Shown here piece by piece: positions 16,905 through 26,479 of a stretch of 57,297 nt of DNA. This stretch comes from Kistimonas scapharcae (GTDB lineage Bacteria > Pseudomonadota > Gammaproteobacteria > Pseudomonadales > Endozoicomonadaceae): the NCBI RefSeq assembly GCF_039540975.1, contig NZ_BAABFL010000065.1:1-57297 (forward strand). The letters are read 5' to 3'. A model generated the notes under the pieces. The model saw nothing but the letters and a program-made list of their open reading frames with translations, had not been told where the DNA came from and made no database searches. The position numbers and the translations under genes are program-made. The stretch's first letter is position 1, and each line of letters starts with the position of its first letter.

Positions 16905-17960
16905 TTAGTTAATGTTCCTGATAATATTCTTGGCCTGATCGTACTGGCTCTTCATGAACGTGGAGGCCAAATCCAGTGACTGGGTGTATTTCTTGTTGTA
17001 AGAATCCAGTTTTGTCAGCTCGATATTCGAAATACTGGACACGGAATCCCGCATATCTTTGATCTGAGTTTGCAAGTTGGAAATTTCTTCCGGGGTCAGC
17101 AAACCGGTTCCGCTGGCGTCATAAACGGTCACACCGACGCTTTCCAGAAGCTTGACGTCTTCAGGGCTCAGCACCTGGTTATAGACATTACTACTCTCGT
17201 CGATCGCCGAAGCCTCTTCGTGCTGACGCTCCTCTGTGATTTTGCTGCCGAGTTTCAGTTCGCTGCCCTCATAGACCCAGTCATCCGCCTGATCACCCAT
17301 CTTGAAGACATGACCGTCATTGGTAGCTTGATCAAGCATGGCGCCATTGAGTGAGGGTTCACCGATTTGGGGTTTGTTATCTGCAATGCCGGTGACTTCG
17401 ATCGATTGGTTGCCTTTGGTGATTGTTAGCGAGTCGGTATAAACATTGCCGTCTTTTCTGTCTTTGGCGGTGGTTTTGACCTGTATTTTTGTTCCGTCAT
17501 CCAGCATAAAGGTGCCGTCAGACTGGAAGTCCCAGTAGCCGTTCCGGTCGCCTTCAGAGACGTGTGGATCTCCCCAGATCTTTGTGCTGTTGCCATTGGC
17601 ATCGACGATTGACCAGGCTTCGTTATTTCCATGGATGACGATCTTGTTGCCATTATCGAGTGCTATTTCTTTGGGATTCTTATCGTGATCGACTGTCCAG
17701 GTGGGTTTGCTGACGGTTTCTGTCTGGGTTTTATGATTGGCCAGTTTAGAGTAGATCTGGTTTAGCTGCTTGATCTGGTCGTTTTGGCTTTTTACCAGTG
17801 CAGCCTGGCTGCGAATCTGTTGATCGAGCATCTCTGAGCGATCCAGCATGGTTTGCATCATCAGATCAGCCAGGCTGAGCTTTTCCCCTGAGGCTTCACC
17901 AATGCCTTTTAGATCGACACCTTGTATACCACCTGTTGATCCAATGTTCTGGCCAGACAT
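16905..17960 (-). CDS. DUF1521/MIIA self-cleavage domain protein with EspA/SseB-like C-terminus
   Basis: 351 residues. The N-terminal part has no signal peptide and a helix rich in Gln (about 28-74). A central DUF1521 domain (about 85-240) carries the motif KIWGDPHV; in rhizobial NopE1 and a Vibrio coralliilyticus protein this metal-ion-inducible autocleavage (MIIA) domain cuts itself between Asp and Pro in response to Ca2+, so cleavage here is predicted after Asp131. The following GYWDFQSDGTFMLDDGTKI fits the domain. The C-terminal 55 residues (IELTKLDSYNKKYTQSLDLA and NIIRNIN) resemble the terminal helix of EspA/SseB/EseB secretion filament subunits; that is my inference. ATG 17960 has GGGAG 9 nt upstream; TTG 17969 is less likely. 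Type III export is plausible but no apparatus genes are visible. Confidence 0.75.
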   Translation of the reverse strand: MSGQNIGSTGGIQGVDLKGIGEASGEKLSLADLMMQTMLDRSEMLDQQIRSQAALVKSQNDQIKQLNQIYSKLANHKTQTETVSKPTWTVDHDKNPKEIALDNGNKIVIHGNNEAWSIVDANGNSTKIWGDPHVSEGDRNGYWDFQSDGTFMLDDGTKIQVKTTAKDRKDGNVYTDSLTITKGNQSIEVTGIADNKPQIGEPSLNGAMLDQATNDGHVFKMGDQADDWVYEGSELKLGSKITEERQHEEASAIDESSNVYNQVLSPEDVKLLESVGVTVYDASGTGLLTPEEISNLQTQIKDMRDSVSSISNIELTKLDSYNKKYTQSLDLASTFMKSQYDQAKNIIRNIN

Positions 17961-18053
17961 GACGCCCAACTCCCTTTGTGTCTATCGATACCTGTGGTCA
18001 GCCTTGCCGTGTGTCAGTCGCAGGCAAAGCACGACTTGTCGCAAGGGCGACCG

Positions 18054-18431
18054 TCAAATGAATTTGCCTCGCCGCTTTCGACCTCCGCTTTTGCTCTCGG
18101 AAGGATCAGGCTCGCCGCGCATTTTGCGTTGTTCTTTCCGTTCAGCCTTCTGGCGACGCTTCTCCAGCATGACCGCTTCCTTGACATCGTTTTTGACCTG
18201 GGTTTTCCAGTCATTCATCTCTTGCATGGCTTCCTTGAGGTCTTCGCCAGAAACCAAGCCTTTCTCGTTGGCTTCCTTGATCAGATCAGGGTTATAGCCT
18301 AGGTCGTTCTTGATGCCAGCGAAGCGGGTCATTTGCTCTTCTGCGTCAGCGACGACCTGATCCAGCTTTTCGCTCAGCAGCTCTGACCGGCTTTTGCGTT
18401 TTTTAGGGCTAACAGTCGTTGATACGGGCAT
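18054..18431 (-). CDS. Small charged helical protein, first gene of the DUF1521 cassette
   Basis: 125 residues, family not recognised. A central helical region (SELLSEKLDQVVADAEEQM onward) is followed by a charged helix (MLEKRRQKAERKEQRKMRGE) and a basic tail ending GGRKRRGKFI. There is no signal peptide or membrane segment. The layout (helical core, basic C-terminus) parallels the 98-residue protein at the other end of the cassette. ATG 18431 follows GGGAG and AGAG. It ends 93 bp before the DUF1521 gene on the same strand, probably one transcript. Confidence 0.6.
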   Translation of the reverse strand: MPVSTTVSPKKRKSRSELLSEKLDQVVADAEEQMTRFAGIKNDLGYNPDLIKEANEKGLVSGEDLKEAMQEMNDWKTQVKNDVKEAVMLEKRRQKAERKEQRKMRGEPDPSESKSGGRKRRGKFI

Positions 18432-18702
18432 ATGGCTCTGTTCTCCCTACCCTATGGGCAGGCGTAACGGATTTTCCAGTAACAATATATATGTTCTTTA
18501 AGCATAGATGAGTGCAGGGCGTGCGAGCTTTGGTGTGTGCAGTAAGCGGGGCTCGCCGTTTGGTTTGTCGCTTCGTTGGTAAGAAATCGAAATATTTTGA
18601 CTTATTATTATGCTGATTCATGATATACCGGGCATCTGCTGTTGCAGTGTGCAGTGACAGTTGGGTGTGTGTTCCCGCATGGCATCAGGGGAGGGTGTTT
18701 TA

Positions 18703-19812
18703 ATGGGGCAGAGCTTGATTCTGGTCGAAGAGATAGAAAGCGATTCCGGTAAGATGATTGGTCATGTTTGTCTGAATGCCCGGGACACACTGAATGCACT
18801 GTCGCTGGACATGATTGACCAGTTATCTGCGACGTTAACATCCTGGCAGTCAAACGATGACGTTGTGTGCGTTATTCTGTCAGGGAGTGGTGACAAAGCC
18901 TTTTGTGCCGGCGGAGACGTCAAAAATCTGTATCAGTCTATCATTGACTGTGATTATGGTGATAATGCCTATGCCAGTGCTTTTTTTTCACGGGAATATC
19001 GGCTGGATTATCAGATCCATACCTATGGCAAACCACTGATATGTTGGGGCAGCGGCATCATTATGGGCGGAGGCATGGGTCTGATGGCTGGCGCATCGCA
19101 TCGGGTAGTCACGGAATCCACCATGATGGCCATGCCGGAAGTCACCATCGGTCTGTTTCCCGATGTCGGAGGCTCCTGGTTTCTCAATAAGATGCCGGGA
19201 AGGCTGGGGTTATTTGTTGGCCTGACCGGAGTCAGAATGAAGGCCGCTGATGCACTCTATGCTCGGTTGGCGGATTATTACCTTGACGCCATGCAATGGG
19301 ATGGCCTGTTGCAAGCATTGATTGCAGCACCCTGGCATAGAGAGTTGCCGGAGAACCATCAACAGGTCAGTGACATCCTGTCTTCATTAGCAAGTGAACC
19401 GGATGACGACTCTTCGCTGCAAACCTATCAACCTCTCATTGATTCCTTATTGGATGTCGCATCCCCTGCAGATGCTTTGGCCAACCTGACGAAGCCTGAG
19501 TTACCAGCCTGGTTTAGTCGACCTGCACAGACGCTGGCAACGGGGAGCCCGGTCTCTGCATGGCTGGTGTTTGAGCAGTTGCGCAGGGGGAAGGGGCTTT
19601 CTTTGGCGGATATCTTCCGTATGGAATTGACGATGGCGATCCAGTGTACACGCCATAGGGACTTCGCTGAAGGTGTCAGGGCCTTACTGATTCAACGTAC
19701 GAATGACCCTGGCTGGCGTTATCCTTCCATTGAAGATGTGCCCATGGCACAGGTGGATGAGTATTTTTCGATAGATTGGCCAGAAAGCAGGCATCCTCTG
19801 GCTGACCTTTGA
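18703..19812 (+). CDS. Enoyl-CoA hydratase/isomerase family protein, 3-hydroxyisobutyryl-CoA hydrolase type
   Basis: 369 residues. Crotonase fold with oxyanion-hole region FCAGGDVKNLY, then GGGMGLMAGASHRVVTE and MPEVTIGLFPDVGGSWFL. The last motif with Asp-Val-Gly-Gly and the long C-terminal extension are typical of the 3-hydroxyisobutyryl-CoA hydrolase (HIBCH) subgroup of valine catabolism rather than short (~260 residue) enoyl-CoA hydratases. ATG 18703 is preceded by GGAGGG 7-8 nt upstream; the GTG start 14 codons earlier has no such site. It is transcribed divergently from the DUF1521 cassette. The exact substrate is uncertain. Confidence 0.85.
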   Translation: MGQSLILVEEIESDSGKMIGHVCLNARDTLNALSLDMIDQLSATLTSWQSNDDVVCVILSGSGDKAFCAGGDVKNLYQSIIDCDYGDNAYASAFFSREYRLDYQIHTYGKPLICWGSGIIMGGGMGLMAGASHRVVTESTMMAMPEVTIGLFPDVGGSWFLNKMPGRLGLFVGLTGVRMKAADALYARLADYYLDAMQWDGLLQALIAAPWHRELPENHQQVSDILSSLASEPDDDSSLQTYQPLIDSLLDVASPADALANLTKPELPAWFSRPAQTLATGSPVSAWLVFEQLRRGKGLSLADIFRMELTMAIQCTRHRDFAEGVRALLIQRTNDPGWRYPSIEDVPMAQVDEYFSIDWPESRHPLADL

Positions 19813-19940
19813 CCGATATCATGGCAAGGACGGGGCGTAGTGTGCGTAAAAGCGGCGTGGCTATGTAAGCTGCCAGCTTTCAGATAAACTTGCTCTTCGG
19901 CACGACAATTATCTCTGCTCCCGAACAAGATTAGAATTTC

Positions 19941-22900
19941 ATGCGAATACCCGGAGTACAGGCAGTGTGGATGTGCTGCCTGCTGATGTTACTCTCACTG
20001 GTCCTGCCTGCCTCGGCAGCAGATGATCTGCTGGTGTCGCGGAGTTACCAGTACCAGCCACTGACCGTAGCCTATCAATCCCATGTGCCACTGATGTATA
20101 CCAATGATCAGGGCGAGGCCGAAGGGCTTGTCATTGAGCTTTGGAAGCGATGGTCAAAGCGGGTCGGTATTCCTCTACGATTTGTTGAAATGACAAAAGA
20201 GGAAGCCCTGGAGCAGGAGCAGCGAGGCAGGGTCGATATTATTGCTGCTATTCCCGATTTTGAGGAGTGGCCGGACAGCATTGATACGGATACTACTATC
20301 CTGACCGCCAATGCGGGTCTCTATGTCTCCAATATTGATACCAATAAAAAGCGGATTAAATCACTGAAGAGTGAAGCTGTGGGTGTCATTGCCGGAAGTC
20401 GGTGTGAGGCTGTTCTGAAATCGGCGGATTACCGTTTTCTGGTACGTTACCCGGATTATATGGCACTGATTAATGCGGCTTCTCAGGGCGATGTTCGTGT
20501 CATTGCAGGACTCATGCCTGCGATTGAGTATTTTCTGGCAAACCGGGGCATTCTGGATGATTTTCGCATGGTCGAGAAGCCCCTGTATTCAACAACGTTC
20601 AAAGCCGGTGTCTCAAAATCTCACTTTTATCTTCCTCGAATGATTGCCCAGGGAATGGACAGCATCCCAGTGTATGAAAAATCACAGATACAGGACGATT
20701 GGCTCAAGCGCTCAGATACCAGTAGTCATGATGCATCGGTATTGACGGTCGCGGTCGATAATGGCTTTCCTCCACTGGCCTTTGTGAATGCGTTGGGCAA
20801 GCCGGCCGGTCTGTTCATCGACATGTGGAAGCTCTGGTCTGAAAAGACCGGCCGACCTATTCGCTTCAGAACAGGCAACTGGAGTGACAGTATTGAGGCA
20901 CTGGAAAATGGTAAGGCGGATATTCATTTTGCCCTGACCCCCACCCGAGACAGGCAGAAATGGATTGCCTTTTCTGAGCCATTGTATGGAATGTCTTCGA
21001 CGCTGTTTTACCGTAGTGTCGATATGCCCGTGAGTAGCTACAGTGATCTGGCCGGTGTGCGCATTGGTGTTCTGGGCGACTCGTCACAGCAGTCCTTTAT
21101 GGAGCAGTGGTTGCCGGAAGCCAAGATCATCACATTCAGTAACAACGAACAGATGATTCATGCATTGCTGGAGGGGGAAATCCGTACCTTCGTCGGTGAG
21201 CCGGTTGCGATTCGTATCATATTGAACCAGTTAGGCGTGATCGGTGAAATCACCGCCAATGATAATAGCCTGGTGCGTGAAACCATGGCAGCGGGCGTAC
21301 GCTTAGATAACGCCGACTTATTACCGCTCATCAACCAGGGTTTTAATGCGATCACTCCAGCAGAACTGGCGGCCATTGAAGAACGTTGGATTGTTGAAGC
21401 CTCTGACCGGTTTTTTGGTATGAGTTTCCGCCAGCTGGATTTAACTACGCAGGAAAAAGAGTGGCTTGAGGAGCACCCGGTTATTCGTGTTGTGGTGAAT
21501 CAGACAATGCCACCATTGTCTTTTGTGGGTGACAATGGCCAGTTGGAAGGTGTTGCGATCGATTATCTGAAATTGATTGAAGATCGGCTGGGAGTGACAT
21601 TCCAGATCAGCGGGGTAACCAGTTGGCAGGAAAGTCTGGGTCTGATTTATCAGAAACAGGCAGACATGAGTTCTTCGGCGCTGTTTACGGAAGATCAGGG
21701 TAAGTACCTGGATTTCAGTAAGTCTTATCTCGAAATACCCTCCGTCATTATCACCCGTGATGCGGATCACAGCATCCAGGGGATAAATGACCTGCATGGC
21801 AAGACGGTGGCCTTCATACCGGGTACGGGTGTGCGATCCTATTTACGGAATCATCAGGTCAAGATGCGTCTGGTTGAAGTGCCCAGTGTTTCTGCGGCAT
21901 TCAAGATGGTTTCGCTGGGACATATTGATGCATTTATTGTGAACCTGGCGACCGCCAGTTACATGATAGACCGGTTGAAAATCACCAACCTTCGGGTGGC
22001 ATCGGAGGCGGGTTTCAGTTTTCGATACCGGATGGCAAGCCATAAAGATGATCCCACGCTGAATACCTTGATCAACAAGGCATTGAACTCCGTCTCGGAA
22101 GCGGAGCGACAGACCATTGAGGAACAGTGGGTCAGGCTTGGGGTGGATACCTGGCGACCGAACAAGGAATTCGCCATTGGCCTGCTTCTGATTATTTTTA
22201 CCCTGGTTTTGATTGTTTACTGGAACCGTAAGCTAGCAAGGGAGGTCTCCGAGCGTCAACGGGTTGAATCGGTGCTAAGGATTCGGGCGGAGGCGGATCG
22301 GGTGCTCAGTAACGTGACCCGGCAGTTCATGGATAAGCCACTGGAAGAGGCGATTCGTTTTACCTTGCAGGTTCTGACGGAATTTATGACCGCCGATCGA
22401 ACCTATGTGGTGCGTTACGATAATGACAGTCGTGCCGTCTCTGTTCCCTTTCAATGGTGCCGTGTGGGTAGTTGGATGGGACAGGAGCGGTTGAGAGATT
22501 TGACCTGCAGTGATTATCAGCCGCTGCGTGAAGGGCCTTTGGCAGGGCAGGTTTGCCAGGTCAGCAGGAATGAGCTGAATGGCGAAACGGCCCCCGCGTT
22601 ATTGGAGACCATGACAGGACTGGAAGTACAGTCCGTCATTCATGTGCCGATGATGCTGGCTGGAAGAGCGGTGGGCAGTATTGCCCAGGTGACAGGGGAT
22701 TATGACAAGCATTGGGGTGCTGATGAAATTATCCTTTTGCGTCGTGCCGGTGAGTTGATTGCAATAGCCCAGTCTCGAAAAAATGCTGAAGATGCGTTGA
22801 GAACCAGTGAAGAGCGTTATCAGCTCGCGATGGAAGCGGCATCGGATGGTCTCTGGGACTGGGATCTTCATGAAGGAAAAATTTATTTCAGTCCAAGGTA

Positions 22901-25391
22901 TATGCTGATCCTCGGATACAGTCCAGGCGAAGTGCCCGGTACGCCTTCGGCATGGAAGCGTCTGATACATCCGGATGATAAGGCGGCAACGGTCAAATAC
23001 ATGAACGAGATGTTCAGCCATTGCCGCGAGCCGTTTCAGTATGTCTATCGCATGCGTCGCAAGGATGGCAGTTATGCGACAGTGCGCATTAAAAGCAAAG
23101 TGATATCCCATAGCCTGGAAGGTCGTCCGTTACGGGCGGTGGGTACACTGGTTGATATCACAGAGCAGCGTATGCGGGAGAGGGAATTATCCATGGCCCG
23201 TTTCTCCCTGGATAATTCCGCCGACCAGGTGCAATGGGTCAGAAAAGACGGTAGTCACAAGTACGTCAATAAGTCGATCTGTAAGGCGCTCGGATACAGT
23301 CAGGAAGAACTCCTGAATATGAATGCGATGGATATTACGCTGGGCCTGACAGAAGAAGCATGGAAGCAACAGTGGGAGAAAGTCACAACCGGTAAATTGT
23401 CGACCTACGAGGTGCTTCGGGTTACACGAGATAATGAAGTGTTTCCGGTCGAAATTACCGCGAATTACATGGAATATGAAGGTGAAGGTTTTCTCTTTGC
23501 TTCCGGGCGGAATATCTCGGATCGCAAACAGGCTGAAGCCGCCCTCCAGAAAGCCAAGGAAGAGGCAGATCAGGCGAACCAGGCCAAAAGTCATTTTCTG
23601 GCCAACATGAGTCATGAGATTCGTACGCCGATGAATGCGATCATCGGACTTAGTCAGCTGGCCATGAAAACCCAGCTGTCGCCCCGTCAGCGGGACTATT
23701 TCCAGAAAATCCATGCGGCAGCCGACTCGCTGCTGGGAATCATTAATGACATTCTGGACTTCTCCAAAATCGAGGCCGGCAAGCTGGATATGGAAGAGGT
23801 AGTCTTTGACCTGTCGGCAGTCTTTGCGCATATGACCAACATGCTCAGCATGAAGATCAGGGCCAAGGAAATCGATTTTCAGTGCAATATTGCAGAAGAT
23901 CTTCCCACTAAATACATTGGTGATCCCGTTCGGCTTGGTCAGGTGTTGTTAAACCTCACACACAACGCCGTCAAATTTACTGATGAGAAAGGGCGGGTGA
24001 CCGTCAGTGCGAACCTGGTGAGCAAGGAGTCAGACAAAGTGAAACTCCAGCTTACCGTTGAGGATACGGGGATTGGTATACAGAGCGAGAAGCTTTCACG
24101 CCTGTTTGCCTCTTTCTCACAGGTGGATGGCACTACGACACGAAAATTTGGTGGTACAGGCTTGGGGCTCGCGATCTGTAAACGTCTGGTTGAGATGATG
24201 CATGGCAGTATTCGTGTGGAATCCACGCCAGGAGAGGGGAGCACGTTTACCTTCACCGTTGAGCTGGGTATGGCGGATGAGAATGCTGAATTGGCAGATT
24301 TACCGGAGTCACTGCATCAACTGAGGCTCACCGATAATACCGGCCTGAATGAAGCCGCCATTCTGGCGGATGAGGCGATTGGCAAGCATTTCACCGTTCT
24401 GTTGGTGGAAGACAATGAGATCAATCAACAGGTTGCCACTGAGCTGCTTGAGATTATGGGGATTGATGTCATCCTCGCGGTCAATGGCAGGGAAGCGGTG
24501 GATATGGTACGCCAGAATAGGGTGGATCTGGTCTTCATGGATATTCAGATGCCGGAAATGGATGGCTACGAAGCAACCCGAACCATCCGACAAATACCGG
24601 AACTGGTAACTTTGCCGATTGTAGCCATGACGGCACACGCCATGGCGGGTGATCGTGAGCGTTGCATTGAAGCGGGTATGAATGACCATATTTCCAAACC
24701 ACTGATTTTCGATGAGCTGTATAGCCTTGTGCTGCGATATGTTCACGATAAAGAGAATGATGCAGGTTTACCGTCGGCCAGTAAGCCTGTTGAGCTGCCG
24801 GGGATCGATATTGAGCAGGGCTTACAGCGTGTGATGAATAATCGTGCGCTTTTTTACCGGTTATTAGCCACGTTCCGCCGGGAGCATGCTCAGTCGGCTG
24901 AGGTTATTCGCAGGGCTTTGGGAGAGAGGGATTATGACGCTGCGCTACATGAGTGTCACTCGTTGAAGGGGGGGGCTGGCAATATTGGTGCAGTCAGTGT
25001 GTTCCGAACTGCTAAAGCTCTGGAGTATCGGTTACGTCAACATCCGGCCTCTGATATTGATTGTGAGGATCTTCTTCTCCATCTGGAAAGTCACCTGTCA
25101 GAGGTTCTGGCAGGGCTGGACACACTGGATCATTGTGAGAAGATGCACGATGAATTGCCATCATCAATACCAGTTAATCCTGCAGCTGATATTGCTGAGA
25201 TCATTGATCAGATACGTTTGAAGCTCAGGGAAGGTGATGCTGAGGTCGTTAATTATTTCCCGCTGTTGGCGTCTGAGCTTCAGGCGGATTGCTATACGGA
25301 AAAGCTGAATGACCTTAAGCAATGCATGGAACATTATGATTTTGAGGATGCCAGTAAAGTGCTGGATGAATTACTACAGGAAATTGCGTGA
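19941..25391 (+). CDS. Hybrid sensor histidine kinase with three periplasmic solute-binding domains (EvgS/BvgS-like)
   Basis: 1816 residues. Order: signal peptide (1-27); three SBP_bac_3 Venus-flytrap domains in tandem (about 40-255, 263-490, 510-735); membrane segment 743-763; GAF-like domain (about 780-950); two PAS domains (about 955-1080 and 1085-1200); HisKA with phospho-acceptor His1225 (SHEIRTP); HATPase with ATP-binding GTGLGLAICKRL; receiver with Asp1534 (VFMDIQMPEMDG); HPt with His1673 (HSLKGG). This is a complete four-step phosphorelay in one chain, missing only the final output regulator, and no response-regulator gene is adjacent. BvgS/EvgS normally have two flytrap domains; three is unusual. 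It senses an unknown periplasmic ligand. It stands alone between the hydrolase and convergent ygfZ. Confidence 0.92.
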   Translation: MRIPGVQAVWMCCLLMLLSLVLPASAADDLLVSRSYQYQPLTVAYQSHVPLMYTNDQGEAEGLVIELWKRWSKRVGIPLRFVEMTKEEALEQEQRGRVDIIAAIPDFEEWPDSIDTDTTILTANAGLYVSNIDTNKKRIKSLKSEAVGVIAGSRCEAVLKSADYRFLVRYPDYMALINAASQGDVRVIAGLMPAIEYFLANRGILDDFRMVEKPLYSTTFKAGVSKSHFYLPRMIAQGMDSIPVYEKSQIQDDWLKRSDTSSHDASVLTVAVDNGFPPLAFVNALGKPAGLFIDMWKLWSEKTGRPIRFRTGNWSDSIEALENGKADIHFALTPTRDRQKWIAFSEPLYGMSSTLFYRSVDMPVSSYSDLAGVRIGVLGDSSQQSFMEQWLPEAKIITFSNNEQMIHALLEGEIRTFVGEPVAIRIILNQLGVIGEITANDNSLVRETMAAGVRLDNADLLPLINQGFNAITPAELAAIEERWIVEASDRFFGMSFRQLDLTTQEKEWLEEHPVIRVVVNQTMPPLSFVGDNGQLEGVAIDYLKLIEDRLGVTFQISGVTSWQESLGLIYQKQADMSSSALFTEDQGKYLDFSKSYLEIPSVIITRDADHSIQGINDLHGKTVAFIPGTGVRSYLRNHQVKMRLVEVPSVSAAFKMVSLGHIDAFIVNLATASYMIDRLKITNLRVASEAGFSFRYRMASHKDDPTLNTLINKALNSVSEAERQTIEEQWVRLGVDTWRPNKEFAIGLLLIIFTLVLIVYWNRKLAREVSERQRVESVLRIRAEADRVLSNVTRQFMDKPLEEAIRFTLQVLTEFMTADRTYVVRYDNDSRAVSVPFQWCRVGSWMGQERLRDLTCSDYQPLREGPLAGQVCQVSRNELNGETAPALLETMTGLEVQSVIHVPMMLAGRAVGSIAQVTGDYDKHWGADEIILLRRAGELIAIAQSRKNAEDALRTSEERYQLAMEAASDGLWDWDLHEGKIYFSPRYMLILGYSPGEVPGTPSAWKRLIHPDDKAATVKYMNEMFSHCREPFQYVYRMRRKDGSYATVRIKSKVISHSLEGRPLRAVGTLVDITEQRMRERELSMARFSLDNSADQVQWVRKDGSHKYVNKSICKALGYSQEELLNMNAMDITLGLTEEAWKQQWEKVTTGKLSTYEVLRVTRDNEVFPVEITANYMEYEGEGFLFASGRNISDRKQAEAALQKAKEEADQANQAKSHFLANMSHEIRTPMNAIIGLSQLAMKTQLSPRQRDYFQKIHAAADSLLGIINDILDFSKIEAGKLDMEEVVFDLSAVFAHMTNMLSMKIRAKEIDFQCNIAEDLPTKYIGDPVRLGQVLLNLTHNAVKFTDEKGRVTVSANLVSKESDKVKLQLTVEDTGIGIQSEKLSRLFASFSQVDGTTTRKFGGTGLGLAICKRLVEMMHGSIRVESTPGEGSTFTFTVELGMADENAELADLPESLHQLRLTDNTGLNEAAILADEAIGKHFTVLLVEDNEINQQVATELLEIMGIDVILAVNGREAVDMVRQNRVDLVFMDIQMPEMDGYEATRTIRQIPELVTLPIVAMTAHAMAGDRERCIEAGMNDHISKPLIFDELYSLVLRYVHDKENDAGLPSASKPVELPGIDIEQGLQRVMNNRALFYRLLATFRREHAQSAEVIRRALGERDYDAALHECHSLKGGAGNIGAVSVFRTAKALEYRLRQHPASDIDCEDLLLHLESHLSEVLAGLDTLDHCEKMHDELPSSIPVNPAADIAEIIDQIRLKLREGDAEVVNYFPLLASELQADCYTEKLNDLKQCMEHYDFEDASKVLDELLQEIA

Positions 25392-25395
25392 CGTG

Positions 25396-25426
25396 TTTCG
25401 TGCCTGATAGCAGTACAGGCACGAAA
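25396..25426. terminator. Stem-loop between the sensor kinase and ygfZ
   Basis: TTTCGTGCCTG pairs perfectly (11 bp) with CAGGCACGAAA around a 9-nt loop in the gap between two convergent genes. No proper T run follows on either strand, so termination is inferred from position and stem strength. Confidence 0.55.
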
Positions 25427-25447
25427 CAGTATTGACGGTTCCTGTAT

Positions 25448-26479
25448 TTATGCGTCTACGTTGTAAGGAAGTGGCTCAACAGAGAATGGTGCATTTGCAG
25501 ACAATTCTGTTGTAAGCGTGTCACTGATCGCATCAGATCGCAGAACAGCCAAAAGTTCAGTGTTGACAGGGGAGATAGCAGAGACGATTTCCCCGGCACT
25601 TTTTCCTGATGATGTCAGGATTTTCGTGCCTGGGGCTGGTAGCTCTTCAAGTGTGCCGGTAAGGCGGTAGAGTCGACTTTTCAGCTTGCCGAGATATTGC
25701 ATGCGGGCCACAATCTCTTGTCCGGTATAACAACCTTTCTTGAAGCTGACGCCTTCCAGTATCTGCCAGTTGAAGTGTTGGGGGATATACGCTTCGCGTG
25801 TTTCCGGGATAACCCAAGCAATGCCGTTCCGTATATCTTCATGCTGCCAGGCGCTGGTTGGTTGCACCTGAAATAATCCAGTCAGGCGCGGCCACCAGGT
25901 ATCGACAGCGTCAGGCTGAAGCCACAACTCATAGCGGGGTTTTATGCCGGGAAGTTGGAGCAGGCAATAACCGTCACCGCATTCGCCGTGGTTGGGTTCA
26001 GGAAGGGAGAAGTGTTTACTGAGTGTTTTTTCGCAGGTATCACCAAAAATCCCAATCCGGAGCCATTCGTCTGAAGCGTCACCAATTTCAGCTTTGTAAA
26101 AAACAATGTATTTGCTGAGATGGGTTTTCAGGGCGTCATGCTGACGGTTACTGTCACTGGCTGGCATGGTGAGCAGTAGCCGGCTGTCATGATTCAGTAC
26201 CCTGAAGTTTGCGATCATGCGGCCTTTGGGGGTACAGCAGGCGCCAAGACTACTGTGTTCAGGCGCAAGCTGGTTGACGTCGCATGTCACCTGGCCCTGC
26301 AGGAAGCGCACGGCATCAGGGCCGGATACAGAGGTTATGGTTTCATGGCTGAGGACCGTCATGAAGCCACTGCGCTCAGCAGATTCTTCGGCGTGGTCAG
26401 CATCCAGTCCCAGGAAGGTATTACCAGAGAAACGTCCGCCCAGTGCCTCGAGCCGGTTTTTCCAGTTGTTGTCGCTCAT
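25448..26479 (-). CDS. ygfZ: YgfZ folate-binding Fe-S/tRNA-modification protein
   Basis: A tetrahydrofolate-dependent protein of the glycine-cleavage T family that helps build or repair certain iron-sulfur enzymes, including the tRNA methylthiotransferase MiaB. The invariant motif KKGCYTGQE with its essential Cys is at about residues 247-255. The GPDAVRFLQGQVTCDV region is the family's N-terminal hallmark. ATG 26479 gives 343 residues (MSDNNW...). Upstream in-frame GTG 26542 and ATG 26524 exist but have no ribosome binding site; the choice is uncertain. It is divergent from sdhE, as in E. coli. Confidence 0.92.
   Translation of the reverse strand: MSDNNWKNRLEALGGRFSGNTFLGLDADHAEESAERSGFMTVLSHETITSVSGPDAVRFLQGQVTCDVNQLAPEHSSLGACCTPKGRMIANFRVLNHDSRLLLTMPASDSNRQHDALKTHLSKYIVFYKAEIGDASDEWLRIGIFGDTCEKTLSKHFSLPEPNHGECGDGYCLLQLPGIKPRYELWLQPDAVDTWWPRLTGLFQVQPTSAWQHEDIRNGIAWVIPETREAYIPQHFNWQILEGVSFKKGCYTGQEIVARMQYLGKLKSRLYRLTGTLEELPAPGTKILTSSGKSAGEIVSAISPVNTELLAVLRSDAISDTLTTELSANAPFSVEPLPYNVDA

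Noticed and set aside
23187..23831. Open frame of 214 codons opposite the sensor kinase
   Set aside because: Shadow of conserved PAS/HisKA coding sequence.
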